DNA of 55,391 bases from a virus: positions 1 through 55,391 of the IMG/VR virus record IMGVR_UViG_3300036771_000024, one strand, 5' to 3'. The notes beneath the pieces were generated by a model. The model had not been told where the DNA came from and ran no database searches. It worked only from the letters and a program-made list of their open reading frames with translations. Positions within the stretch are counted from its first letter, which is position 1. Every line of letters begins with the position of its first letter. This document shows positions 26,658-34,486 of the stretch, one piece after another. A program made the translations under genes and the position numbers.

Positions 26658-27007
26658 TCGACGGCGTAGACGGCGTTGGTCGCGGCGAATCCGGCGCTCC
26701 ACGACCAGTTATCCATGACGAGCTGGTCGAACAGGCGGGAATCCAGGGTGACCTGGTTGGAGACTTCCATTTCGAGCATCCGCAGCTCACGGTTGTAATC
26801 GGCGGTGTGATCCTCGGGGACGGGCAGGCGGAACGCGAGGTCGATGTGCCGTCCTTCACGGGCGTCAGCGAGCCTGGCGTCCAGGATCTCGATAATCCTG
26901 GCCCGGTACGCCTTCTGCGCGGCGAGGAACTTCTCCCGGTGCGAGTCCCGGTTTTCCTCCAGGACGGTGATCAGTTCCGTCTTGTTGACGGTGGTCTCAG
27001 CGGGCAT
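26654..27007 (-). CDS. Hypothetical helical protein, 117 aa
   Basis: Long amphipathic helices (TELITVLEENRDSHREKFLAAQKAYRARIIEILDARLADAREGRHIDLAFRLPVPEDHTADYNRELRMLEMEVSNQVTLD). This matches a well-known small phage protein type that forms a helical dimer and ends in a Trp-rich segment (MDNWSWSAGFAATNAVYA). GGAGG precedes the ATG. Function unknown. Confidence 0.8.
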   Translation of the reverse strand: MPAETTVNKTELITVLEENRDSHREKFLAAQKAYRARIIEILDARLADAREGRHIDLAFRLPVPEDHTADYNRELRMLEMEVSNQVTLDSRLFDQLVMDNWSWSAGFAATNAVYAVE

Positions 27008-27248
27008 CGTTGCCTCCGGTGGGGGTGCGGGGTACGTACATGGGGGATCGTGAGTTGTAGTGAGCCTGGCACGGGCATTCACGGCAGATGCAGATACCGC
27101 CAGTGTCACCGGCGTAGCGCATGAAGCAGCGCTGGCACATGCACCAGCAGTTCCTGAGTCCTTCTGCCATGTGCAGCCGGTCGTGCTTGGGGCCTGCATT
27201 CCGGGGTGGTGTCCCGGGCTGGTTCAACTGTAGAACCGATGCTGTCAT
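26997..27248 (-). CDS. Cysteine-rich protein, 83 aa, leaderless
   Basis: A run of cysteines (CWCMCQRCFMRYAGDTGGICICRECPCQAH) follows a polar N-terminus (MTASVLQLNQPGTPPRNAGPKHDRLH). Likely metal-binding. No ribosome site; TACGAT lies six bases before the ATG. First gene of the unit leading to the DNA methyltransferase. Confidence 0.75.
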   Translation of the reverse strand: MTASVLQLNQPGTPPRNAGPKHDRLHMAEGLRNCWCMCQRCFMRYAGDTGGICICRECPCQAHYNSRSPMYVPRTPTGGNDAR

Positions 27249-27275
27249 ACCCTTATCGTACCACTAGTGTAGCAA
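27249..27275 (-). promoter_or_regulatory. Leaderless promoter element
   Basis: GCTACACTAGTGGTACGAT, then AAGGGT, then the ATG. The upstream part GCTACACTAG is identical to the arms of the dyad at 11480-11521. This is the longest copy of the shared motif. Confidence 0.6.
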
Positions 27276-27893
27276 TTAATAGCTACTGTCATCCCAGTTA
27301 AGAGCCCAAGCCTCTAGTGACCGTCCAGTCACGGGTAGTAGCATCCCCCATGAGAGCATCCCGCCGGGGAGCATCAGCACCGCGTGATAACCGGTGCGGA
27401 ACTGCACCTCGTACACCAGGCCGGGGACGGCCAGCTCGCAGTCGCATCGGCAGAAACGAGCCAGCCGAACCCCGGCCAGGCCACCAGTGGCCGCCTGCTC
27501 CAGGTAATCGGCCAGGCAGCCTCCGGGGGTCCGGTTAGCCAGATCAATGATCTGGTCATCGGTCGCGTACACGCCAGTCGCCGCCAGCAGGTGCTCAGCT
27601 ATGGCGACCGGCCCGCACACCGGCAGGTCATGCAGCCCGGACCCGGGCAGCGCCAGGGCTGGTTTCGTCTTCGCCAGCGGTTTCAGGTGATTCCGCTTCC
27701 TTGCCTGAGCAGCGCGGCCGGCAGCAGCAAATCGCAGCGTAGCCTGACGCTGCGCTTTGGAACGCGCGGGCGGTTTACCTGTCTTCGCGATAGCGGCAGC
27801 CCGCGTCCTGGCCTGTGCAGCCCGGCCACCGGCAGCGAACTTGAGAGCTGCGACGTGCTGCGCCTTGGTCTGTACATGCTTCGGATGTTTCAC
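27276..27893 (-). CDS. Cysteine-peptidase-like protein with repeated basic N-terminus, 205 aa
   Basis: Residues 12-30 and 48-66 are two copies of an Ala/Arg repeat (AALKFAAGGRAAQARTRAA and ATLRFAAAGRAAQARKRNH), probably helical and basic. The C-terminal part has CGPVAIAEHLLAATGVYATDDQIIDL, then GYHAVLMLPGGMLSWGMLLP and ALNWDD. A Cys near the start of a helix and a later GxHAV are the layout of C39 or papain-like peptidases, and the family is known in actinobacteria and their prophages without a defined role. A GTG follows GGGAGG. Activity is not proven. Confidence 0.65.
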   Translation of the reverse strand: MKHPKHVQTKAQHVAALKFAAGGRAAQARTRAAAIAKTGKPPARSKAQRQATLRFAAAGRAAQARKRNHLKPLAKTKPALALPGSGLHDLPVCGPVAIAEHLLAATGVYATDDQIIDLANRTPGGCLADYLEQAATGGLAGVRLARFCRCDCELAVPGLVYEVQFRTGYHAVLMLPGGMLSWGMLLPVTGRSLEAWALNWDDSSY

Positions 27894-27917
27894 GGCACCT
27901 CCCCGCTGCCGCTTATC

Positions 27918-28085
27918 CTACTCCCGCTGAGTGCAGCGCGCCAGGTAATCGGAATACTGGGCGACCCAGTTCAGCGCCGCCATGTATGCCTGCGATGGGG
28001 TCATGGACGGGCGTGCACCGAGGTACGCGGCGAGCAGGAGGCTGGCGGTGCGCATCCTCGCGGCACGCTGTTCAGCAGGTGACAT
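27918..28085 (-). CDS. Hypothetical helical protein, 55 aa
   Basis: MSPAEQRAARMRTASLLLAAYLGARPSMTPSQAYMAALNWVAQYSDYLARCTQRE: two helices with heptad-like Ala/Leu. GGAG lies eight bases upstream. Small unknown protein; first gene downstream of the divergent control site at 28104. Confidence 0.65.
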   Translation of the reverse strand: MSPAEQRAARMRTASLLLAAYLGARPSMTPSQAYMAALNWVAQYSDYLARCTQRE

Positions 28086-28103
28086 TTTCGTATCTCCGTG
28101 GTT

Positions 28104-28149
28104 TCTTGACCTCAAGACTCTTGTGTTTTGTTTTTCCGTGGGTTATTCT
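28104..28149. promoter_or_regulatory. Divergent promoter pair with TCTTGA-TCAAGA operator
   Basis: TCTTGACCTCAAGA (28104-28117) is a palindrome matching that at 10306. To its right, on the plus strand, TTGTGT and TATTCT are 17 bp apart. To the left, on the minus strand, TTGAGG and TACGAA are 17 bp apart. This is the best site for a switch between leftward and rightward genes. Confidence 0.5.
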
Positions 28150-28164
28150 GGCGTTGGACCAGTC

Positions 28165-28184
28165 TGCCCGACCATCGTCGGGCA
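28165..28184 (-). terminator. Perfect 8-bp hairpin
   Basis: TGCCCGAC and GTCGGGCA flank a four-base loop, 12 bases beyond the stop of the 117-aa gene. It may end the 28196-28549 unit. Only short, unconvincing frames lie between 28086 and 28195. Confidence 0.5.
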
Positions 28185-28195
28185 CCATCGAGTGG

Positions 28196-28549
28196 TCACT
28201 CCTGGCCGGGTGTCTCGTCTTCCAGATCATCGGCACTGGCCGGGAAAGCACCGCGGATTTCCTGCTCCAGATCGTACGGAAGTGCCTCACGGCCGGTACG
28301 CCGGTCGAGTGAGCGGCGCATCAGGTTCTCCGCGAGCTGCATGTCTTCCTCATCGAGGATGACTTCGATCCTGCGGATACGAGCGGTCGGTACTGTCTCC
28401 CCGCTGTCTGCGTCGGTGGTGACTTTCTTGCCATCCAGGATGCAGATACAGACGTGGAGTTTCTTCGGTTCGCGGATCAGGTCGGACATGATGGCCGACA
28501 AGCCGTTGCCGTCACCGTCAGGCAGGCGGCCAGAAACGCTAACTCCCAT
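28196..28549 (-). CDS. Hypothetical acidic protein, 117 aa
   Basis: Beta-rich middle (KKLHVCICILDGKKVTTDADSGETVPTARIRRIEVILDEED) followed by acidic helices ending in DDLEDETPGQE. AAGGA precedes the ATG. It sits at the strand switch and has no recognised family. Confidence 0.75.
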   Translation of the reverse strand: MGVSVSGRLPDGDGNGLSAIMSDLIREPKKLHVCICILDGKKVTTDADSGETVPTARIRRIEVILDEEDMQLAENLMRRSLDRRTGREALPYDLEQEIRGAFPASADDLEDETPGQE

Positions 28550-28578
28550 GATGTGTCCTTCTAGTAAGGGGTGCTGTT

Positions 28579-28740
28579 GTGGCGTTCGATCGCAATCTGC
28601 TGCGCTGGGTCCTGATCATCGCGGCGCTAGTGTTCGGTGCGCTGTGGTTCCTGGCGACGGTCGCTTCCGGGTTCTCTATCCCCGACTGGGTTCCCCCGAC
28701 CGGTTTCCTGTGCCTGGTCGTCGCTGTCGCCATGCCGTAG
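28579..28740 (+). CDS. Two-helix membrane protein, 53 aa
   Basis: VAFDRNLLRWVLIIAALVFGALWFLATVASGFSIPDWVPPTGFLCLVVAVAMP: two hydrophobic segments around a short polar loop. The GTG lies after AAGGGG, and third-position GC is very high, as in the real genes. First gene of the rightward block; its 3' half overlaps the HicA-like gene on the other strand. Holin-like in shape only. Confidence 0.7.
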   Translation: MAFDRNLLRWVLIIAALVFGALWFLATVASGFSIPDWVPPTGFLCLVVAVAMP

Positions 28741-28935
28741 GGCGCGACAGGCGTGACGGCGGATATCCGCCTTGAGGTTGTCCAGCGACCTTCTGTCGCT
28801 ACCGCCGTTCCCGGAGTGGACTGCTACCAGGCAGCCATGCCGGTCGTAGATTTTCAGGTGGCTCGTACGCAGGCTACGCGTGATGATATAGCCTTGTCGT
28901 CGCAGTTCACGCAGGTACTGATCCTGATGCTGCAT
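28627..28935 (-). CDS. HicA-like toxin, 102 aa with extended C-terminus
   Basis: The first 60 residues, QYLRELRRQGYIITRSLRTSHLKIYDRHGCLVAVHSGNGGSDRRSLDNLKADIRRH, match the HicA fold: a helix, GY, a strand with a conserved His-x-K, then a SDxRxxxNLKxxIRR end. HicA is an mRNA interferase paired with HicB, but no HicB-like gene is adjacent. The last 40 residues lie antisense to the membrane protein gene and have poor codon use, so the true end may be earlier. GGAGG precedes the ATG. Confidence 0.6.
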   Translation of the reverse strand: MQHQDQYLRELRRQGYIITRSLRTSHLKIYDRHGCLVAVHSGNGGSDRRSLDNLKADIRRHACRALRHGDSDDQAQETGRGNPVGDREPGSDRRQEPQRTEH

Positions 28936-28951
28936 CCCATCCCTCCGGTCT

Positions 28952-28973
28952 GTTGTACTGGCATTGTAGCAGG
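28952..28973 (-). promoter_or_regulatory. Variant of the GTACAAC promoter element
   Basis: Minus strand GCTACAATGCCAGTACAAC matches the 11480 arm GCTACACTAGAGGTACAAC in 14 of 19 bases. It lies 17 bases before the HicA-like ATG, upstream of its ribosome site. Confidence 0.4.
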
Positions 28974-28999
28974 TGGTCGTGCCGTAAGGGAGGGGTGTC

Positions 29000-29284
29000 A
29001 TGCCAGCTCGGCGTAAGATCGGGGCCCTGGAACGAGCCGTCCGGCGTGACCTCAGGACCTTCCCCGAATCGGTGTCGTCCGGGACCGTTGCCCAGGCGAT
29101 GCTAACCTTGGCGGCGGAGGCCGACGGGCGCTCACTGGAACCCCGCGACCTGTCCCAGGTCCTCCGCGAGCTGCGCCTGTGCACGGTGCAGCTCCGCGAG
29201 ATGGCCCCGCCCGGAGCTGAGGGAGATAAGATCGATGAACTTCGCAAGCGCCGTGAGGAACGGCTGATGCGGGAACACGGCTGA
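29000..29284 (+). CDS. Putative small terminase subunit, 94 aa
   Basis: Order: a basic start MPARRKIGALERAVRRDLRTF; helices with an Ala-rich core (VAQAMLTLAAEADGRSLEPRDLSQVLRELRLCTVQLREMAP); an acidic Asp/Glu and Arg end (DKIDELRKRREERLMREHG). This matches the short small-terminase-type proteins that precede TerL in actinophages (ALE..V..DL..L...A..LA..LD...L..RD.......EL). GGGAGGGG lies before the ATG. Direct evidence of terminase function is lacking, but position and pattern agree. Confidence 0.65.
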   Translation: MPARRKIGALERAVRRDLRTFPESVSSGTVAQAMLTLAAEADGRSLEPRDLSQVLRELRLCTVQLREMAPPGAEGDKIDELRKRREERLMREHG

Positions 29285-29448
29285 TGGACGACAGCATTCC
29301 CCAGGACCCAATGACGCAACTCGCTGCTGGTGTCGCGCAGCAGCATGAGATGTTCATGGCCTACGTCGAGGCCGGGTTCACCCGCCCCGAGGCGCTGAAG
29401 ATCATGATCGCGGTCATCGTCGCGCACATAACCGAAGACGAAGACTAG
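29284..29448 (+). CDS. Hypothetical protein, 54 aa
   Basis: MDDSIPQDPMTQLAAGVAQQHEMFMAYVEAGFTRPEALKIMIAVIVAHITEDED: two helices of a type often seen beside small terminase genes (QLHEMFMAYVEAGFTRxEALxLxxAxL). TGATG couples it to the previous gene and it ends five bases before TerL. Confidence 0.72.
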   Translation: MDDSIPQDPMTQLAAGVAQQHEMFMAYVEAGFTRPEALKIMIAVIVAHITEDED

Positions 29449-29452
29449 CATC

Positions 29453-31027
29453 ATGGCCATGCCCGCGTACGCCAGCGAACCCGTCTACGGTGATCAGCGC
29501 CCGCGGATCTGCTCGGTACCCCGGTACCACTCGGACGCGACCGGGCTGGAATGCATCGAGTTCTGCAAGTCGGTAGGGTTCGAGTACGACCCGTGGCAGT
29601 CGTGGTCGCTGAAAGAATCCCTCGGCACCCGGGAGAACGGCACGTGGGCGGCTAAGGAAGTAGCGGACGTGCTGTCCCGGCAGAACGGGAAGAACGCCAT
29701 CGTGGAGGGCCGGGAGCTGTTCGGCCTGTTCGAGCTGTCAGAGCCGCTGATCATCCACACCGCGCACGAGTTCAAGGCGTCGAACGAGCATTTCCTCCGG
29801 CTCCGCGACAGGATCAAGGGCTGCGAGGAACTGGACCGCCGGGTCAAGTCGATCATCACGTCGCACGGCGAGGAAGCTGTGTCGCTGCGCCCGGCGTCGG
29901 CGCTGATCTTCGGTTCGCACGCCAGGCTGGTCCGCAAGTCGGTGGCACCCCGGCTCAGGTTCCTCGCCCGGTCCCGTGGTTCAGGCCGGTCGTTCACGTG
30001 TAACTGCCTGGTGTGGGACGAGGCGATGATCCTGACCACCGACCAGGTGGGCGCTTCGATGCCTACAATGAGTGCTGTACCGAACCCTCAGCTCTGGTAC
30101 CTCGCGTCAGCCGGGTACCCCGACAGCACGCAGCTAGCTTCGGTGCGACGTCGGGGTATCCGCGGGGACGATGACCGGCTCGCGTACTTCGAGTGGTCGA
30201 TCCGCCCGCACAACGAGATGTGCCCGCGGGATGAGCGTAAGGGCCGCAGGTCGAACCAGTTCATCATCTGCGACCAGCATGACGACCGGGATGACATCGC
30301 GTCGTGGGCGAAGGCGAACCCCGCGCTGGGTTACCGGATCGCCGCTGAGCATGTCGCGTGGGAACTTGACAGCATGCCCGACGACGCGTTCAACGTGGAA
30401 CGTCTGGGTGCCGGTCACTGGCCCACCGACGAAGAGGGCTGGCTGGTCGTCTCCGAGGAACAGTGGAACGCGTGCGAGACCACCGTCATGGGCGGCGCTG
30501 TCACCCCGGTGTGCTTCGCCGTGGACGTGACGCCCGACCTGACCGCTGCGTGCATCTCCGTGGCATGGCAGCGTCCCAGCGACGGGCTGATCATCGTGGA
30601 GATCCCGAAGGACTGCTTCCGCCCGGGCACCGGGTGGGTGGTCCCGAGGCTGCTGGAGCTGCGGCGCAAGTGGAAGCCGCTGGGTATCGCCGTGCCGAAG
30701 ACAGCACCCGCGTCGGCGCTGATAGACGACGGCGAGAACAAGGGCCTGGACTTCCTGAAAGCCGGTGCGTCCGAAGAGGCGCAGGCGTTCACCCTGATGG
30801 TCACCGCGATCCGCGACAAGCAGATCGGGCAGCTCGGCCCCGACGAGGCCCCCTACCTGCGGTCCGCGGTCGCACGGGCTGAGACCAGGGACGTGGGAGA
30901 CGGGATGCGCGGCTGGTCGAGGAAGAACACCGCCAGTGACATCACCCCGCTGACATCGGCGACGCTAGCGCACTGGGCGTTCAACCGGCTGCGCCGCAGC
31001 TATAATCCCATACGCAGCATCGGGTGA
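29453..31027 (+). CDS. terL: Terminase large subunit, 524 aa
   Basis: The ATPase P-loop variant SRQNGKN is at residues 75-81 and the Walker B strand CLVWDEA at 185-191, as in HK97/actinophage TerL. The C-terminal nuclease has AVDVTPD (Asp 358) and later acidic segments (SALIDDGENKGLDF, ARAETRDVGDGMRGWSRKN). TerL translocates DNA into the prohead and cuts it. Size is normal. The ATG lies just after the 54-aa gene; a second ATG two codons later is possible. Confidence 0.95.
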   Translation: MAMPAYASEPVYGDQRPRICSVPRYHSDATGLECIEFCKSVGFEYDPWQSWSLKESLGTRENGTWAAKEVADVLSRQNGKNAIVEGRELFGLFELSEPLIIHTAHEFKASNEHFLRLRDRIKGCEELDRRVKSIITSHGEEAVSLRPASALIFGSHARLVRKSVAPRLRFLARSRGSGRSFTCNCLVWDEAMILTTDQVGASMPTMSAVPNPQLWYLASAGYPDSTQLASVRRRGIRGDDDRLAYFEWSIRPHNEMCPRDERKGRRSNQFIICDQHDDRDDIASWAKANPALGYRIAAEHVAWELDSMPDDAFNVERLGAGHWPTDEEGWLVVSEEQWNACETTVMGGAVTPVCFAVDVTPDLTAACISVAWQRPSDGLIIVEIPKDCFRPGTGWVVPRLLELRRKWKPLGIAVPKTAPASALIDDGENKGLDFLKAGASEEAQAFTLMVTAIRDKQIGQLGPDEAPYLRSAVARAETRDVGDGMRGWSRKNTASDITPLTSATLAHWAFNRLRRSYNPIRSIG

Positions 31028-31037
31028 GAGAAGCGAA

Positions 31038-31307
31038 ATGGCGGCGCTGAGCCCGGACGACGTGTTCAGGCTCAAGCATTCCCTGGCAGAAGCTGACGGG
31101 AATCACTACTACGGTGACGGCGGCACGATACATGGCACCGGATACCTGGACATAGAGATCGACCCGGCGACAGGCGAGGTGACCGCTGTGTGGTTCCGCT
31201 GCCTGAACCTTCCGTTCAGGACGTTCAGCCGGGACGAGCCCGCGGTAGTCAATCCTGATATCGGGATACGCGGGGTTGAGTACCGCGAAAGAGGCGAAGG
31301 TAAATGA
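31038..31307 (+). CDS. Hypothetical beta-rich protein, 89 aa
   Basis: Contains GYLDIEIDPATGEVTAVWFRCLNLPFRTFS, found in small actinophage proteins placed after TerL, and ends in an acidic tail. GAGAGAAG lies before the ATG. Function unknown; it overlaps the protease start by four bases (ATGA). Confidence 0.78.
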   Translation: MAALSPDDVFRLKHSLAEADGNHYYGDGGTIHGTGYLDIEIDPATGEVTAVWFRCLNLPFRTFSRDEPAVVNPDIGIRGVEYRERGEGK

Positions 31308-32188
31308 TCAGCACCTGGACGACTACCCGCGGGATCATCCCGTGGAATCCTGTATCGAAGGAGAACCCGTATCCGCTCGGCCGTAACCTGTACCACGACT
31401 CACGGAACCGGGCGTACCCGTGGAAGCGGCAGCTCCCCGTGGAGATGATGACCTCGCAGGACTGGCCCCGTCACATCCCTATCCTGGATCAGGGTCAGGT
31501 CGGTTCGTGTACCGGCAACGAGCAGGTCGGCGCGCTGGGTACAGGTCCCCTGTTCGACGCCCTCTCTGCCGGTCATCCCTCGCTGGATGAGGCACTGGCG
31601 CTGAAGATCTACTCGGGTGCCGAGACGATCGACGGTGACGGGCCCTACCCGCCGAACGACAACGGTTCGAGCGGTCCGTCAGCAGCGCAGGTCGCGAAGA
31701 ACCTGGGGCTCATCTCCGGGTACCTGCACTGCTTCTCCCTCACCGACGTGCTGGACGCGCTGGAAACCGGGCCGGTGGGCATCGGGTCGAACTGGTATGA
31801 CTCGATGGACCGCCCGGACAGCTCGGGCCTGGTCTCCATATCAGCTAACGCGAGCGTCCGCGGGGGCCACGAGTACCTGTGCAGGGGTAAGGACATGGAC
31901 CGGAAGATGGTCCACCTGGACAACTCGTGGGGGACCTCGTTCGGTCTCAGCGGTTCGTTCATGTACTCCTTCGACACGCTGGAAAGGCTGCTCGCAGAGC
32001 AAGGTGACGGGACCGTGTCACTTCCCTTGTCAGTACCGGCACCCGTCCCGGTGCCTGTTCCCGTACCGGTCGACCCGGACCACGTGTTCGCGCAGGTGCT
32101 GCACCCCTGGGTCCTGCTGCATCACGTCGGGGGGAACAAGGTCGTATCGCGTGAGGCGCAGGTCTGGATGAAGGCTAAGGGGCTGTGA
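31304..32188 (+). CDS. Papain-family (C1A) cysteine protease, 294 aa
   Basis: The catalytic Cys is in LDQGQVGSCTGNEQVGAL (Cys 69), the His in GGHEYLCRG (His 189) and the Asn in LDNSWGTSFG (Asn 207), the order of papain. The Gln of the oxyanion hole is in DQGQVGSC. A Pro-Val repeat (PVPVPVPVPV) joins it to a C-terminal domain with HPWVLLHHVGGNKVVSREAQVWM. Lysosomal-type proteases are rare in phages; here it sits between terminase and portal. It could mature virion proteins or attack host proteins. No signal peptide is seen. Confidence 0.9.
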   Translation: MISTWTTTRGIIPWNPVSKENPYPLGRNLYHDSRNRAYPWKRQLPVEMMTSQDWPRHIPILDQGQVGSCTGNEQVGALGTGPLFDALSAGHPSLDEALALKIYSGAETIDGDGPYPPNDNGSSGPSAAQVAKNLGLISGYLHCFSLTDVLDALETGPVGIGSNWYDSMDRPDSSGLVSISANASVRGGHEYLCRGKDMDRKMVHLDNSWGTSFGLSGSFMYSFDTLERLLAEQGDGTVSLPLSVPAPVPVPVPVPVDPDHVFAQVLHPWVLLHHVGGNKVVSREAQVWMKAKGL

Positions 32189-32511
32189 TGGCAGCGGAAA
32201 CCCAGCAGTTCCCCATCCCCGACCAGGGATACAGGAGCAAGGCGAAGTCACGGCTGGAGTCAGTCCCACGGGGCCAGATCAGCGAGCACGCTGACAAGGT
32301 CCGCGCTGGCGAGACGTTCGCTATGGTCATCACCGCGTTCTTCTTCGCGATCGGCTGGACGTTCGGTGCTTCGTGGCGGGCCGTGGTGTTCTGCTGCCTC
32401 GCCATCCGGTACGGATACCGGGCTGGTGCGCACGTCACAGTGGAAGCTCAGCAGCCTGAACCGGCGCGCAGGACACGCCCGGGGCCGGGTGGCACCTTCA
32501 TAGAAGAGTAA
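32188..32511 (+). CDS. Membrane protein, 107 aa
   Basis: A polar N-terminus, then one or two membrane segments (GETFAMVITAFFFAIGWTFGASWRAVVFCCLAIRYGYRAG), and a Pro/Arg-rich tail. The ATG overlaps the protease stop (TGATG). Widespread type in actinophages between terminase and portal; role unknown. Confidence 0.82.
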   Translation: MAAETQQFPIPDQGYRSKAKSRLESVPRGQISEHADKVRAGETFAMVITAFFFAIGWTFGASWRAVVFCCLAIRYGYRAGAHVTVEAQQPEPARRTRPGPGGTFIEE

Positions 32512-32825
32512 GCGCCTGGGGTGGGAGAGCGCGCCGAGCCCTACTCGCGCTCCTGCCCGGGGTACCTGAGGGTCAGTGCGGACTGGTATTGCCCAGTCCC
32601 AATCCGGGCGGCGGGGACTAGTACGTCCCACCCGCAGGTTAGCTCCCCCTCCACCGGTGAGGGTGGACTGGGCCCGTTCCAGACCAGGATTTGCATCCTG
32701 CGGATACGCCCAGGGCCTGCGGCCGGGGGACCGGGCTGGACCACCGGTTGAAGGGGGCCCAGCCGCGTGCTCCGTTCACGTGAGCACTGAGAGCATACCA
32801 AACCACAACACGGGAGGGAAGACCT
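32512..32825. other. Non-coding structured stretch before portal
   Basis: No gene fits in these 314 bases. It holds a row of hairpins: GAGCGCG/CGCGCTC, GGACTGG/CCAGTCC, GGGAC/GTCCC, TCCACC/GGTGGA and CAGGAT/ATCCTG. None matches a tRNA with an intact T-loop. It may be a structured 5' leader or a small RNA. Confidence 0.45.
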
Positions 32826-34472
32826 GTGGGCCTTGTCGACCGTGTGCGTGAAAGCAGGACAGAACAGCGCGTCATCGGGGGAGTGCCCTGGAGGCCGTGG
32901 GACTCGCCTTATTTCCCGTTCAACACGGGCGGGCCGGTCCACCCGACCCGCTCGTTCTACGGTGCTGACGAGGCATTGCGCCTGGTCCCCGTGTATGCAG
33001 CGGTGAGGATGATCGCCGAATACATCGCCAGTTTGCCGTTGAAAATGTACATCAAGACGGACACGGGGCAGAAGCGGTGGGATGGCCCGTCGATCTTCGA
33101 TGACCCGTCCCCGTCCACGAACATCATGGACTGGCTGTACGAGTGCCTGGTGTCACTGCTGCTGCACGGCAACGCGTGGGGTTTCATCCTGTCACGTGAC
33201 GGCTACGGATATCCGCAGCAGATCCAGTGGATGCCCCCGGAAATGGTGCAGGTCATAGACGACGAGTCGCAGCCGTTTAACCCGCTGCGGTCCCGGGTGT
33301 ACTTCTACGGCCGGCTGATGCGCCGGGAAGACTACTTTCACATCAAGGCGTTCTCGCTCCCGGGCCGCACCGAGGGGATCAGCCCGCTGCGTGCGTTCGC
33401 GCTGACGATCCTGAACGGCCTCGAAGCGACCCGGTACGGCACTGACTGGTTCAAGGCCGGGGGTTTCCCGCCCGGTACGTTCAAGAACAACGAGATCGAG
33501 GTCAACCCCGAGGACGCAGCTGAGATCCGGTCGATGCTGAACACGTCGATCCGCAGGCGCGAACCCCTGGTGTACGGCAGGGACTGGGATTACCACCCGG
33601 TAACTGTGCCGCCGAGTGAAGCGCAGTTCATTGAGGCAATGCAAATGAACGCGACGCAGATCGCCGCGGTGTACGGGCTGCCCCCCGACCGTGTTGGCGG
33701 CAAGCGGGGTGACTCTCTCACCTACTCAACGACGCAGCAGGCCGCGATCCAGATCATCGAGGCGCTCCGCCCGTGGCTGGTCCGGCTGGAGACAGCGTTC
33801 TTCAACATCCTGCCGCAGCGCCGGATTGTCCGGTTCAACTCTGATGCGCTGCTGAAAACCGACCTGTCTGAACGCGCCGCGATCTACCAGACGTGGCGGC
33901 AGATCGGTTTCAAGTCGATCGATGAGATGCGGGAAACGGAAGACCTGGAGCCGCTGCCCAATAAGACGGGTACGGATAACATCCCGCTCGAAGCGATCGT
34001 CGCGATGGCACGGTCGGTCCGGGCGATCCCGAATGAGCTGCTCCCGCAGGTCACACTGGAACAGCGGCTGCTGTACGAATACTTGCAGTCGCTCGCAGCA
34101 GGTGCCGAACCTCCAGGGTTGCCGCCGGGTGGCACACCGGCCGCGGCAGGCCCGGGTGCTTCTGACGCCCCGCCAGCGGTCAACGCGCCGGGTGCTGCCG
34201 GGGCTAATGTGTCAGGCCCTGGTGGTGCAGGGGGTTTCCAGCCGCCGAACGTGCTCCAGCAGATCGTCAAGGACATGCTGTCCGTACGCAAAAACGAGGA
34301 GATGCCGGCCGGTCAGTATGGTCTGCCACCGGAGGTCCTCGCACAGATCGTCGCCGCGGTCCGCCAGGCGGAACGCGACGAGGCACTGGGCCCAGAGTAT
34401 GTGGGGCCGTGGATTCCGCCCGGTAAAACAGCCCATAATGGCCGTCATGGCAGCAACGGGCGTGATCATTAG
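32826..34472 (+). CDS. Portal protein, 548 aa
   Basis: HK97-type portal signature: VYAAVRMIAEYIASLPLKMYIK near residue 60, HGNAWGFI, then GTDWFKAGGFPPGTFKNNE and AAVYGLPPDRVGGKRGDSLTYSTTQQ. A Gly/Pro/Ala-rich C-terminal extension (about residues 420-470) is unusual for core portals and probably forms a flexible tail. The dodecameric portal is the DNA entry channel and the base for tail attachment. The GTG has GGGAGGG before it. Confidence 0.92.
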   Translation: MGLVDRVRESRTEQRVIGGVPWRPWDSPYFPFNTGGPVHPTRSFYGADEALRLVPVYAAVRMIAEYIASLPLKMYIKTDTGQKRWDGPSIFDDPSPSTNIMDWLYECLVSLLLHGNAWGFILSRDGYGYPQQIQWMPPEMVQVIDDESQPFNPLRSRVYFYGRLMRREDYFHIKAFSLPGRTEGISPLRAFALTILNGLEATRYGTDWFKAGGFPPGTFKNNEIEVNPEDAAEIRSMLNTSIRRREPLVYGRDWDYHPVTVPPSEAQFIEAMQMNATQIAAVYGLPPDRVGGKRGDSLTYSTTQQAAIQIIEALRPWLVRLETAFFNILPQRRIVRFNSDALLKTDLSERAAIYQTWRQIGFKSIDEMRETEDLEPLPNKTGTDNIPLEAIVAMARSVRAIPNELLPQVTLEQRLLYEYLQSLAAGAEPPGLPPGGTPAAAGPGASDAPPAVNAPGAAGANVSGPGGAGGFQPPNVLQQIVKDMLSVRKNEEMPAGQYGLPPEVLAQIVAAVRQAERDEALGPEYVGPWIPPGKTAHNGRHGSNGRDH

Positions 34473-34486
34473 AAAGGGTCAGGTAA

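Noticed and set aside
28086-28195. 18-codon frame MTTRWCPTMVGQTGPTPE
   Set aside because: Overlaps a hairpin that looks like a terminator, and is too short to judge.
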